Positions 8,038 through 15,773 of a stretch of DNA of 24,900 nucleotides are shown here, in pieces. This DNA is from a virus: positions 1-24,900 of the IMG/VR virus record IMGVR_UViG_3300043395_002799; one strand, given 5' to 3'. Each line of letters begins with the position of its first letter. Within the stretch, counting starts at the first letter, position 1. The notes under the pieces were generated by a model that saw only the letters and a program-made list of their open reading frames with translations, was not told the origin of the DNA and ran no database searches. Both the position numbers and the translations under genes were made by a program.

Positions 8038-8465
8038 TCGCCGACGCCGCCTACTACGCCAGCATCATCGAGGACGTGCAAGCCCGCCTCGCGGGCCTCG
8101 ACACGACCGGCTACCGATGGGATACCTCGGACGGGTGGGCTCAGGCCCGCCACCCCGCGGACATCATCACCGCACCCGAGCACCTCCGGGCGTGGTTCGC
8201 CCTCGGCCAGGCAGCCACCTTCGTCCGCACCCACATCGAGCACTCCGCGGTGCTCGTCTTCGCCGCACGCTACCAAGCTGATGACGACGCCATCTCCCAG
8301 GCTCGCGCCCACGCCGCCGCCCGCGCTGCTGCTGATATGCTGAATGGCTGGAGTCTCCCGGGCGGGGAACGCCTGCTCCCCAAGGCGTGGACCATCGAGC
8401 CCGCCCAAAACGACTTCCTCACGGTCACCCTGACCGCCTCCCTTCTTCTCCCGCGAGGCAGCTAA
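8034..8465 (+). CDS. Probable tail-terminator or head-closure protein (143 aa)
   Basis: I chose the GTG at 8034 because it gives a GTGA overlap with the preceding stop and follows a G-rich ribosome site; GTG codons at 8028 and 8031 are equally in frame. The protein begins with an amphipathic helix (YYASIIEDVQARLAGLD), followed by alternating strands and helices, and ends in a strand (FLTVTLTASLLL). Size, fold pattern and position between adaptor and tail-tube genes fit a ring protein that caps the tail. No family signature is visible, so a head-closure role is equally possible. Confidence 0.55.
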   Translation: MIADAAYYASIIEDVQARLAGLDTTGYRWDTSDGWAQARHPADIITAPEHLRAWFALGQAATFVRTHIEHSAVLVFAARYQADDDAISQARAHAAARAAADMLNGWSLPGGERLLPKAWTIEPAQNDFLTVTLTASLLLPRGS

Positions 8466-8971
8466 TGGCCACCGTCTCCGCTCACGCCCGCATCATGATC
8501 GAGGCCACCTCGACCCCCGCCGCAAACGCCGGGAAGTCCGGTCCGCGACTCAGCCTGCTCGAAAACGCGACCGGCGGTACCTACTGGACGAGCGGCAACG
8601 CGTCCGGACAGGCCGACACGATCTACAATCCCGGCCTCAAGACTCTCGCCGCTGCCGCGACCGACAGCTACAACACGCTCGCGGCCGGCGCCCTGACGGA
8701 CATCGAGGGTGCGACCGTCGACCTCGATGAGCTCAAGTGCATCGTGGTCAGGTGCGTTTCCGGCGCGATCAAGATCGACGCTCCGGCGGCAAACTACATG
8801 GGCTTCTTCGGTACCGCAACTGACTATGTGCCGCTCGGGGCGGGCCAGACCTGGGCCATGGATTTCGGACCTGGCGGCCTCAACGTGACCGTCAACTCGA
8901 AGTTCGACATCGTCGACACCAACGGCGGATCCGGCTCGACCTACTACATCGAAATGGTGGGAGCTTCCTGA
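8465..8971 (+). CDS. Beta-rich virion protein (168 aa)
   Basis: It overlaps its neighbours by one base at each end (TAATG and TGATG), so it belongs to the same translational chain. The sequence is almost all beta: ATVDLDELKCIVVRCVSG, AIKIDAPAANYMGFF, then DYVPLGAGQTWAMDFGPGG and a final strand STYYIEMVGAS. This build of a small beta-sandwich with a pro-gly-rich loop occurs in many phage virion proteins of uncertain role. Candidates are an accessory tail protein, a decoration protein or a tube subunit. The following gene looks the better tail-tube candidate. Confidence 0.6.
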   Translation: MATVSAHARIMIEATSTPAANAGKSGPRLSLLENATGGTYWTSGNASGQADTIYNPGLKTLAAAATDSYNTLAAGALTDIEGATVDLDELKCIVVRCVSGAIKIDAPAANYMGFFGTATDYVPLGAGQTWAMDFGPGGLNVTVNSKFDIVDTNGGSGSTYYIEMVGAS

Positions 8972-9465
8972 TGTCCACGATCCATGCCAACTTCACCGAC
9001 GGCTCCTTCACCGTCACCGACGACGCGGCGCACTCCGAGGCGCTGGAGCTCGCCGAGGGTGATTTTACGCTCGCCGGCCTGCTCCCCGACGGGCGCGCGT
9101 CCGACGAGGGCGAGAGCCGCGGGCACCTGACCGGCATCCGCAAGGGCGCCCGCGCCTACCCGACTGTCACCGTGACGGCCAAACTGTCGAGTCCGGCCCG
9201 ACCCTTCAATATGCTGGCGATTGGTGCCACCGCCGGGTTCACATCCACGAGCGTGGGCATCGGCGACTACGCCACTGTCGACGCCGTCTTCTCCTTCGCG
9301 TACGGCGCCGAGACGCGCAAGTACACGATGGACGACCTCAAGCTGACCGATTTCACGGTTACCGAGGGGTCGCCCTACTCCACCGTCGCATTCAGCTTCG
9401 AGGTCAAGGGCCCCATGACCACGACCGGCCCCGAAGGCACCTTCACCCTGATCAGCGCGAGATAG
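8971..9465 (+). CDS. Probable major tail tube protein (164 aa)
   Basis: This is the likely subunit of the hexameric tail tube. It is beta-rich with alternating strands, has a central segment TVTVTAKLSSPARPFNMLAI, and ends with YSTVAFSFEVKGPMTT, resembling the C-terminal strands of tube proteins. Its length is typical. It is followed seven bases later by the tail assembly chaperone pair, the classical order tube, chaperone, tape measure. The assignment is from fold pattern and synteny; the previous 168-aa protein is the main alternative. Confidence 0.6.
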   Translation: MSTIHANFTDGSFTVTDDAAHSEALELAEGDFTLAGLLPDGRASDEGESRGHLTGIRKGARAYPTVTVTAKLSSPARPFNMLAIGATAGFTSTSVGIGDYATVDAVFSFAYGAETRKYTMDDLKLTDFTVTEGSPYSTVAFSFEVKGPMTTTGPEGTFTLISAR

Positions 9466-9472
9466 CACGACC

Positions 9473-9871
9473 ATGGACGCCCCCACCATCACCATCGGCG
9501 CAATCACGACCACCCTGATCGAACCCTCGCCGCTCGCGGTGATGGCACTCATCCGCCAGCCGCAGGAGCTGGAGGTGATGGGGCTGGGTGGCGTCCTGGC
9601 GCTCTCTGCCGCCGCTCTGGCCGTGTCCTGGCCCAGGGGCGTCGCCTGGCCCACGCGGTCGCCTCCGCGGCCCTGGAGGCCCGGCACGCGCATCGAGGAC
9701 TACGGGCACTCCATCTATGACGACCTGCGGGCGGGCACCAAGGGTATGGTGCCCATGCGGGACCTCCATGCGGCCCTCGTCGCGGCGAAGGAGTGGTGCG
9801 AGTCGACGCTCCTCACCGAGGCTGAGGTCCAGGCAGCGCAGGATTTCTCCGAGCCCCCCGCGGGGGGCTGA
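9473..9871 (+). CDS. Tail assembly chaperone, gpG-like (132 aa)
   Basis: By position and by its overlap with a second short frame, this is the equivalent of lambda gpG, which binds the tape measure before tube polymerisation. The N-terminus is a short strand region (ITIGAITTTLIEPS), then helices with hydrophobic Ala/Leu content, and the C-terminus is acidic (ESTLLTEAEVQAAQDFSE). The last codons GCG GGG GGC are followed directly by TGA, and the heptamer G GGG GGC at 9862-9868 permits a -1 slip into the frame of the downstream 47-aa ORF. The shift would give a 181-aa product. The ribosome site is weak. Confidence 0.72.
   Translation: MDAPTITIGAITTTLIEPSPLAVMALIRQPQELEVMGLGGVLALSAAALAVSWPRGVAWPTRSPPRPWRPGTRIEDYGHSIYDDLRAGTKGMVPMRDLHAALVAAKEWCESTLLTEAEVQAAQDFSEPPAGG
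9852..9869 (+). promoter_or_regulatory. Candidate -1 frameshift site in a C6/G6 hairpin
   Basis: The heptamer GGGGGGC (9862-9868) sits in the zero frame as G GGG GGC, the X XXY YYZ form required for -1 slippage, one codon before the chaperone stop. The -1 frame then reads CTG ATC ATG and continues to 10017 without a stop. The G run is the right arm of a perfect inverted repeat (AGCCCCCC, GC, GGGGGGCT at 9852-9869). The same G run could also act as a ribosome site for restart at ATG 9874. Confidence 0.6.
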
Positions 9872-9873
9872 TC

Positions 9874-10017
9874 ATGGATGGGCTGGCACTGTGCCGCGAG
9901 TACAGCCAGCCGCCGCAGTGGTGGATGGACCTGGACCGCGGCACCCAGGCGCTCCTCCTCGCCGACTGGCGAGAGCGGATCCGGCTCCAAAAGGCAGCCA
10001 ACCCACGGAGGCGCTGA
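9874..10017 (+). CDS. Tail chaperone second frame, T-domain-like (47 aa)
   Basis: This short frame is open from the frameshift site to the start of the next gene, with which it shares one base (TGATG). As a frameshift product it would add 49 residues to the 132-aa chaperone, giving the gpGT-like long form; alternatively it could start independently at ATG 9874. The sequence has an early motif LCREYSQPPQWWMDLD and a helix LLLADWRERIRLQKAA ending in a basic tail. Short, Trp-rich, helical second frames of this kind are typical of chaperone T domains. The frame and spacing are seen; the frameshift is inferred. Confidence 0.65.
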   Translation: MDGLALCREYSQPPQWWMDLDRGTQALLLADWRERIRLQKAANPRRR

Positions 10018-10580
10018 TGTCCACGGTGGTCTACGGCCGAGGTAAGGCGAAGGTCACCATGACCGGGGCGCTCGCGGGCGACCTGGAGCGGGACCTACTC
10101 GCCTCCATCGGCCCGCTGGGCACCGAGATCAAGGCGCGCGCCGACGGTCTCCTGGAGCAGGCCCGCAGCCAGTGGCCGATTCGCACCGGAGCCAGCCGCA
10201 GGGGCCTCCACGTCGCGACTATCGTGGACCCCGTGAGGACCTCCATCCGCTGCTCCATCTACGGCTCGACCTCCTACGACTACTTCATCCGCTGGCATTC
10301 CTCTGAGTTTGAGGTGGACGCGAAGAAGCGCCGGATCACCATCGACGACCCGATCGCGCCCGGCGGCTGGGACCTCGTCTCAGAGGGCGAGAGCAAGAAG
10401 GGCTATTACCGAGTCTACAGGCCGTCGCCGACATTCAAGAGCGGCGCCCGCACCCCCGGCCGTGGCGGCGTGGTTCTCGACCTCCTCCGCAGCCCCGGAA
10501 AGGCGGTCCAGGCTGAGCTCAAGGCGGCCCTCCCCGGCATCGTGGCCGACCTTCTCAAGCGCGCCGGCTCGGTGTCCTGA
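10017..10580 (+). CDS. HK97-gp10-like tail completion protein (187 aa)
   Basis: The segment WPIRTGASRRGLHV (about 60-73) matches the hallmark of HK97 gp10-like neck/tail completion proteins, where a long helix (LGTEIKARADGLLEQARS) is followed by P-x-x-TG-x-x-R-x-(S/G). A beta region with YGSTSYDYFIRWHSSEFE and a C-terminal helix (AVQAELKAALPGIVADLL) complete the protein. Its place between the chaperone pair and the tape measure is unusual, since this family normally precedes the tube gene. It begins and ends in one-base overlaps with its neighbours. The middle (about 100-135) is longer than usual and basic. Confidence 0.6.
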   Translation: MSTVVYGRGKAKVTMTGALAGDLERDLLASIGPLGTEIKARADGLLEQARSQWPIRTGASRRGLHVATIVDPVRTSIRCSIYGSTSYDYFIRWHSSEFEVDAKKRRITIDDPIAPGGWDLVSEGESKKGYYRVYRPSPTFKSGARTPGRGGVVLDLLRSPGKAVQAELKAALPGIVADLLKRAGSVS

Positions 10581-12535
10581 TGGCCGATAGCCTCGTCTCC
10601 ATCGGCGCCGATCTCTCCGAACTGCGGAAGCAGCTTGCAGCCGTCGTGCCCGAAGGCGGAAAGGCGGCAGCCAAGGTCTTGAACGACCTGAGCAAGGCGA
10701 TCGGCCGGGCAGAAGCTGCCGCGACCAGGGCCGCGGCCGAAGCCGCAGCTCTGAACAAGCAAACCCGCGCCGGTACCGATGCATGGAGGGGCAACGAGCA
10801 GGCGGTAGGGAAAACCAAGGAAAGTCTGGCATCGCTGGGCGCAGCGCTGAGCGTCGTATCGCCTGAAATGGGCTCGGTCGTCACCCAAACGTCCGCACTC
10901 TCGGGCGCGCTCAAGGCTGCTGCTGCGGGTGGCCCAATCGTGGCGACCGCCCTTGCGGCCATCGCCACCGTTGCGGGTACAGGGTACATCGCGTGGCGGG
11001 CGTACAACGAGGAGTCCGAGCGAGCCGCCGCCATTGCCGCCGAGGTCTCCGCCGCGGAAAAGGCGCGCGCGCCGATTGTCGAGGCGCTTCGCAAGGCGAC
11101 CCTCGATCTGGCCGTCGCTACAGGTCAGATGACCGATGAGGCGCGCAAGCTGGAAGATGCGGGACAGTCGGCATGGAGGGCGTACCAGGACGGCACAGAG
11201 GAGACGCGCAAGCGGATCGCTGAACTGCGCAAGGAGCAGGCATCTCTTACCACGCAGCTTGTCGACCAGTTCGAGAAGCGAACACCCGAATGGGTGAAGG
11301 CATGGTCGCCGGTTTCGTGGGCGATCCGCGGAACCACATCCGATAGCGCGGAGCTTGGCACCGAGATCGACGCCCTCAACGCGGAGGTCTCCAAGTCGAT
11401 CGCCATTACCGGCAAACTGGCCGACGTCACCAAGGACGTCGTCAAGGCAGACGAGCGGGCGAAGGAGGCGAAGGATGCGGCGACCAAGGCAACAAAGGAC
11501 CAGGCAGCCGCCCTCGCCGCCCTCATGGCCCAGGAGGAGGCGCGCGCCCAGTCTGAGGAGCAGGCCGCCGTCCGCTCCGAGGCCCTGCGCGTCCAGGCTG
11601 CCCACGTTGCCGCAGCAGCCAACGCCGCCACCATCTCCGGACTCGACACCGTCACCGCGAGGGAGCAGGAGGCTCTCGCCGAGCTCGACCGCATCTACCG
11701 CCAGCGCTTCGCCCTCGCCCAGGAGGCGGGCGTCTCGATCCCCGGCATCGAGGCAGAGCTGGAGGCCCAGCGCACCCAGATCGCCGAGCAGGCGGAACAG
11801 GAGCGTACCCGGATCCGCACCGAGGAGGCAGCGAAGCAAGCGGACGCAGCGAAGCAGGCCGCGGCCCAAGCCATCGCCGCCTGGACGAGCAACGCCAACC
11901 AGCTCGGAGGCTACCTCCAGCAGGGCCTCGCGATGGTCGGCAGCGCGGCCGAGGAGTCGAGCCAGGTTGCCGCAGACAGCGCCCAGCGGCTCCAGGATCA
12001 GCTCATCGCGGGCGAGGAATTCTACACCGCGACGCAGAAAGCCGCCCTCGCCGCCCGAGTCAAGGCCCAGCAGGACGCCGCGAAAAAGGCATGGGAGACG
12101 GCAAAGGCGGCGAAGGTTGCCGAAGCGTTCGCGTCGACGGCTCTCGCGGCAATCAACGCCATCGCCCAGAGCCCGCCGCCGTCGCCATTCGGCATCATTG
12201 GCGCGACCATCGCGACCGCTGCAGGACTCGCCAGCGTGGCCCAGATCCAGAGCCAGAATCCAACGTTCCATTCGGGTGGCTCCCCTGACGAGATCCCGGC
12301 CACCCTGACCCGCAAAGAATATGTGTCCAGCCCTGTTGGTCGGTCTGTGCTCGGCGAGCGTACACTGCGCCGTGCGGACGCTGGGATCGCCCCTCAGCCG
12401 GCGGTATATGCAGTGTCGGTCTATCGGCATGACCGCGTGGTGACCAAGTGGAAGGGTGACGGGCTCAGGATGGGTGACCCCATCGACCAGGCCATCCGGC
12501 GGTCGATGACCAGCATCTATGGGCATCGGAGCTGA
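10580..12535 (+). CDS. Tail tape measure protein (651 aa)
   Basis: It sets tail length and is ejected with the DNA. The sequence is strongly helical and Ala/Glu/Lys-rich, with long coiled-coil stretches (about 10-60 and 270-500), a hydrophobic segment at about 116-140 (GGPIVATALAAIATVAG) and another at about 517-560 that could insert in the host membrane. Near the C-terminus FHSGGSPDEIPATLTRKEYV (563-582) has the GG-x-x-DE-x-PA-x-L-x-x-x-E-x-V pattern common at the end of tape measures. At about 1.5 angstrom per residue, 651 aa predicts a tail near 100 nm. No peptidase or lysozyme domain is visible. It follows the chaperone genes in the normal order. Confidence 0.9.
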   Translation: MADSLVSIGADLSELRKQLAAVVPEGGKAAAKVLNDLSKAIGRAEAAATRAAAEAAALNKQTRAGTDAWRGNEQAVGKTKESLASLGAALSVVSPEMGSVVTQTSALSGALKAAAAGGPIVATALAAIATVAGTGYIAWRAYNEESERAAAIAAEVSAAEKARAPIVEALRKATLDLAVATGQMTDEARKLEDAGQSAWRAYQDGTEETRKRIAELRKEQASLTTQLVDQFEKRTPEWVKAWSPVSWAIRGTTSDSAELGTEIDALNAEVSKSIAITGKLADVTKDVVKADERAKEAKDAATKATKDQAAALAALMAQEEARAQSEEQAAVRSEALRVQAAHVAAAANAATISGLDTVTAREQEALAELDRIYRQRFALAQEAGVSIPGIEAELEAQRTQIAEQAEQERTRIRTEEAAKQADAAKQAAAQAIAAWTSNANQLGGYLQQGLAMVGSAAEESSQVAADSAQRLQDQLIAGEEFYTATQKAALAARVKAQQDAAKKAWETAKAAKVAEAFASTALAAINAIAQSPPPSPFGIIGATIATAAGLASVAQIQSQNPTFHSGGSPDEIPATLTRKEYVSSPVGRSVLGERTLRRADAGIAPQPAVYAVSVYRHDRVVTKWKGDGLRMGDPIDQAIRRSMTSIYGHRS

Positions 12536-12536
12536 C

Positions 12537-15500
12537 ATGGGAACCGGCACCCTACCCACGGTCCTGCGGGGCCCAATCATCCCCGACCCGCGATTTACGT
12601 GGGACAACTTTTCGACGTCCTCCTCCAGCTATACCGAGTACGGCCCTCGCCCCGGTGATGTAGAGCCGCTCGATGATTCCGATCTCGTCCTGGAGGCAGT
12701 GGGCACCATCGGGCAGACCACGGACGTCACCGGCCGCACCATCGAGGCCGGCAGCCCCGACGGCACCGCGCGATTCGTCTGGAAGCAGTCGGGAGACGCA
12801 CTTTGGCGCGGCTGGGCGCCGCCAGTCAACCTGACCGGGTTTCGCTTCGTCGCCCGATCGACCACGGCCAACAAGTGGCACCCGCACCATCTCGCCAAAC
12901 TGGCCGATGGCTCCGTGCTGATCGTGTCCCACAAGGACCTTCGGCAAATCGTGGTCCACAAGCTGAACGCATCGAGCGGTGCGGCAACCGAGGTGGAGGT
13001 CTACGACCCGGGTGCAACCATGAGCATCGATGCCTATCCCTGCCTGCTCGTGCTGCCATCGGGTCGGGTGCTCTGCTACTACTGGCGTGACTTCACGACG
13101 TACTACCTCGTGGGAATGAGTTACTCTGACGATGGGGGTGCGACCTGGGCTGTCGGTTCGCAAAATGTACTGAGCGGACTTGTGGCGGGCCTGACCCCGC
13201 TCCGGATCCGCGCGGCTGAACTGCGCGACCAGGTCTGCATGATCCTGCATCTGACCGATACGGGCACCGGAGACGAGGAGCTGCATCAGTATGCAAGCAA
13301 CGATCTCGGTGCGTCGTTTTCGCTGATCGATACGCTGGACTCAGGAGACCGTGGGTACCCAGACATCATCGAGCACCAAGGGCGCCTCGTCATGGGCTAC
13401 GTGTCCACGGCGCCAGGTGGCTACTCCGCGACATACATTCCCTACATCCGGGTCCTGGGCAACGCGTTCTCCTTACTTTCCGATGCGACCGCCATTCCGG
13501 TAAGCGCCACGACCGATACCATGGAGTGGGCGACCGTCGCAGCGGGCCTGTTCACGGCTGGCGAGTTTGCCCTCTGGAAGGGCGATGAAGGCAATCTGTA
13601 TGTGGCTGGCGCGGACATGGACTCGGGCGGCGGGGCCTATCGCGAAGTCATGGTGCGATGGTCGACTGACGGTGGGGAGACATGGGATCATCTGGGTGGA
13701 ATCGGTCCAGTGGTCGCAGATGGCGTGCCGACCTGGACCGCCGCGGATCTGAGCACCTACCCCAAAGATTTCGCCATCATCGAGCACCAGGGCCGAAGCC
13801 TGCTCGCCTCCCGCCACGCAGCCAATCCCGGCACCGGTGATGATTCCGTGTCGTTGATGTATCTGGGCGGATACACCAGCGTAGAGCCCGCCCAGGATGT
13901 GATCGACTTCCCAGATCCGGAGCTGATCAACGGGTACGTGATCACCTGGGTGCCCTACGACCTGCCCGACAACACGGGCGCAACCTGGACCTACATCACC
14001 GCCGGAGCGCCTACGGTGGCGCTGACGGAGCTCGGGCTCCATGTGACCACGGCGGGAGGTGAGTCTGCGGTCTGGCGGGCTGGCCCCACGCTGGCCGGTA
14101 CGCTGGCCGAGGGCCTGGAGGTGATCGCGGAGGTCCGCGTGGAAGCCGGTACCGCCAGGGTCAACCTCCGGATCTCCGACGCCACCCCGCTGGAATATGA
14201 GGTAGTCGCTCAGGTTTCGACTACTGCGATCACCTTCTACGACAACAAAGCCGCAGCCAATATCGCGACGGTCGCCAGCACGATTGCCAGCGGTGCACAC
14301 ATCCAGGTGAAGGTGGCCATTTCGACCGCAACCGCCAAGATGTGGTATCGCCACGTCGGTACCAACCACGCACAGGCGGATCAGGAGTGGATCCTGCTCG
14401 GTTCGACGACGACGGCGACCTCGGCAGCGGTCAACAACGGCCACGCAGTCATCTTCGGTCAGGATGCGAACTCCGAGACATACTGGCGGCTGGTCGGCGT
14501 CTCCCATGACTTTTACACCGGTGGACACATCGTCAACCAGTCCAACCCTGACGATCTCGTGGGGCGTCCATACTCCGCACGTCCGGTCTATCTCACCGAT
14601 GGCGTAAGCATCCAGGCCATCGACGGCCCAGGATTTCGCAACGAGGAATGGAACCTCACTCCGCGTTTTGACTACCCGGTGTCCAACGTGCACACACCGA
14701 GCCCGCGGGAGGTCTGGAGGTCGCAGGATGACGATACCCAGGTCGACCTCGTCTGGGACTTCGGCGGTACGACATGGCCGATGGGCGCGCTGCTCGGAGT
14801 GTACCTGGGGGAGTGCAACTTCGGCACCGCCACGCTCTGGGGTCGCCCTGCCGGTGGGGTATGGGCGAACCTGGGGACGATGGACCTGCGCGTCCAGACG
14901 GGCCTGAAGTACACCCTTGACGACCGCATCGTGCGACCCGACACGACGGGCGGATCCTCCTGTGCAATGTTCTTCCCGATAGACATCCTCGCCGGTTCGC
15001 ACATCGTGGTCGGTGGCGCTGGCGAGTCGAGCGTCGTCCGAAAGATCCGGCACAACACGGGAGGCGCATGGGTCGCGGGCTCGACTACGCAGAATACGAG
15101 GATTCTCCTCGAAGAGGTCGACGGCACCGAAGACGCCTCCGGCACGGCCGCCGAAATCTGGCTCAAGGATGGCGTGTTCATCGTCCCGGTGACGACCGCC
15201 TACGATGCCTTCCGGATCCGCATTCCGGTGCAGTCCACCGCCGAAGGCTACTTCCAGATCGGGGTGGTGAACATCGGTCACTTTCACCATTTCGCCCGGG
15301 CCTATGATTGGGGTCGCAGCCTCGAAGTGACCCCGATCTACGAGATGACCGAGGGTCGTACCGGTCTGCGCCGGGTGCGCCGCTTGGCCAAGGCTCGACG
15401 TGCGGTCGAGATCGGCTGGACCGACGGCGTTGACGCATCGGCCGGAACGGCCATCAATCCGGCACCCAACTTCGCGCTGGGCTGGACGGCTGGCGGCGCC

Positions 15501-15773
15501 GCGTCTGGCGTTGGCGCCGATGCCATGACCCTCTATGACGTCTACGGCCTGCTTGAGCGGTGCGGGGGCGCGGAGGTGCCCGTGACATACGTGGCGGCTG
15601 CACCGCCCCCCAGTACCTCCAGCTCCCTTGTACGCGTCGTCAACCGCGCCCTGGTCCTGCATGGCCGGGTCGTGACGGAGACCTGGCGAAAGGACGTCGT
15701 GCTCGGCAATGAATGGGCCGATCCCGGTGAACTGCATCGTGGTAGCACGCTTCGCATCGAGGAGGATGTATGA
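12537..15773 (+). CDS. Large tail tip/adsorption protein with Asp-boxes (1078 aa)
   Basis: The start at 12537 has GGAG five bases upstream and lies just after the tape measure stop; an ATG at 12519 would add six residues. The N-terminal half looks like a sialidase-type beta-propeller, with Asp-box motifs SDDGGATW (197-204) and STDGGETW (376-383) and a weaker SNDLGASF (254-261). Residues about 480-670 look like a concanavalin-type beta-sandwich (EGLEVIAEVRVEAGTARVNL, WILLGSTT). The C-terminal third is beta-rich and probably attaches to the tail tip. Position between tape measure and hub suggests a baseplate or adsorption protein. I see no clear catalytic Arg triad for sialidase activity, so carbohydrate binding is the safer inference. 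Confidence 0.75.
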   Translation: MGTGTLPTVLRGPIIPDPRFTWDNFSTSSSSYTEYGPRPGDVEPLDDSDLVLEAVGTIGQTTDVTGRTIEAGSPDGTARFVWKQSGDALWRGWAPPVNLTGFRFVARSTTANKWHPHHLAKLADGSVLIVSHKDLRQIVVHKLNASSGAATEVEVYDPGATMSIDAYPCLLVLPSGRVLCYYWRDFTTYYLVGMSYSDDGGATWAVGSQNVLSGLVAGLTPLRIRAAELRDQVCMILHLTDTGTGDEELHQYASNDLGASFSLIDTLDSGDRGYPDIIEHQGRLVMGYVSTAPGGYSATYIPYIRVLGNAFSLLSDATAIPVSATTDTMEWATVAAGLFTAGEFALWKGDEGNLYVAGADMDSGGGAYREVMVRWSTDGGETWDHLGGIGPVVADGVPTWTAADLSTYPKDFAIIEHQGRSLLASRHAANPGTGDDSVSLMYLGGYTSVEPAQDVIDFPDPELINGYVITWVPYDLPDNTGATWTYITAGAPTVALTELGLHVTTAGGESAVWRAGPTLAGTLAEGLEVIAEVRVEAGTARVNLRISDATPLEYEVVAQVSTTAITFYDNKAAANIATVASTIASGAHIQVKVAISTATAKMWYRHVGTNHAQADQEWILLGSTTTATSAAVNNGHAVIFGQDANSETYWRLVGVSHDFYTGGHIVNQSNPDDLVGRPYSARPVYLTDGVSIQAIDGPGFRNEEWNLTPRFDYPVSNVHTPSPREVWRSQDDDTQVDLVWDFGGTTWPMGALLGVYLGECNFGTATLWGRPAGGVWANLGTMDLRVQTGLKYTLDDRIVRPDTTGGSSCAMFFPIDILAGSHIVVGGAGESSVVRKIRHNTGGAWVAGSTTQNTRILLEEVDGTEDASGTAAEIWLKDGVFIVPVTTAYDAFRIRIPVQSTAEGYFQIGVVNIGHFHHFARAYDWGRSLEVTPIYEMTEGRTGLRRVRRLAKARRAVEIGWTDGVDASAGTAINPAPNFALGWTAGGAASGVGADAMTLYDVYGLLERCGGAEVPVTYVAAAPPPSTSSSLVRVVNRALVLHGRVVTETWRKDVVLGNEWADPGELHRGSTLRIEEDV

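Noticed and set aside
9854-9859. C6 run as an alternative frameshift site
   Set aside because: Its phase (GAG CCC CCC) does not give an X XXY YYZ heptamer, and a +1 slip would not enter the 47-aa frame.
10415-12607. Minus-strand open frame of 730 codons opposite the tape measure gene
   Set aside because: Cys/Arg/Leu/Gly-rich antisense reading with no ribosome site; the plus-strand tape measure is well supported.
12537-13980. Active sialidase call for the tail protein
   Set aside because: Asp-boxes are structural; the arginine triad and Tyr/Glu nucleophile pair could not be identified by eye.
13473-15737. Minus-strand open frame of 754 codons opposite the large tail protein
   Set aside because: Antisense shadow rich in Val, Asp, Gly and Arg; Asp-box motifs and synteny support the plus-strand gene.
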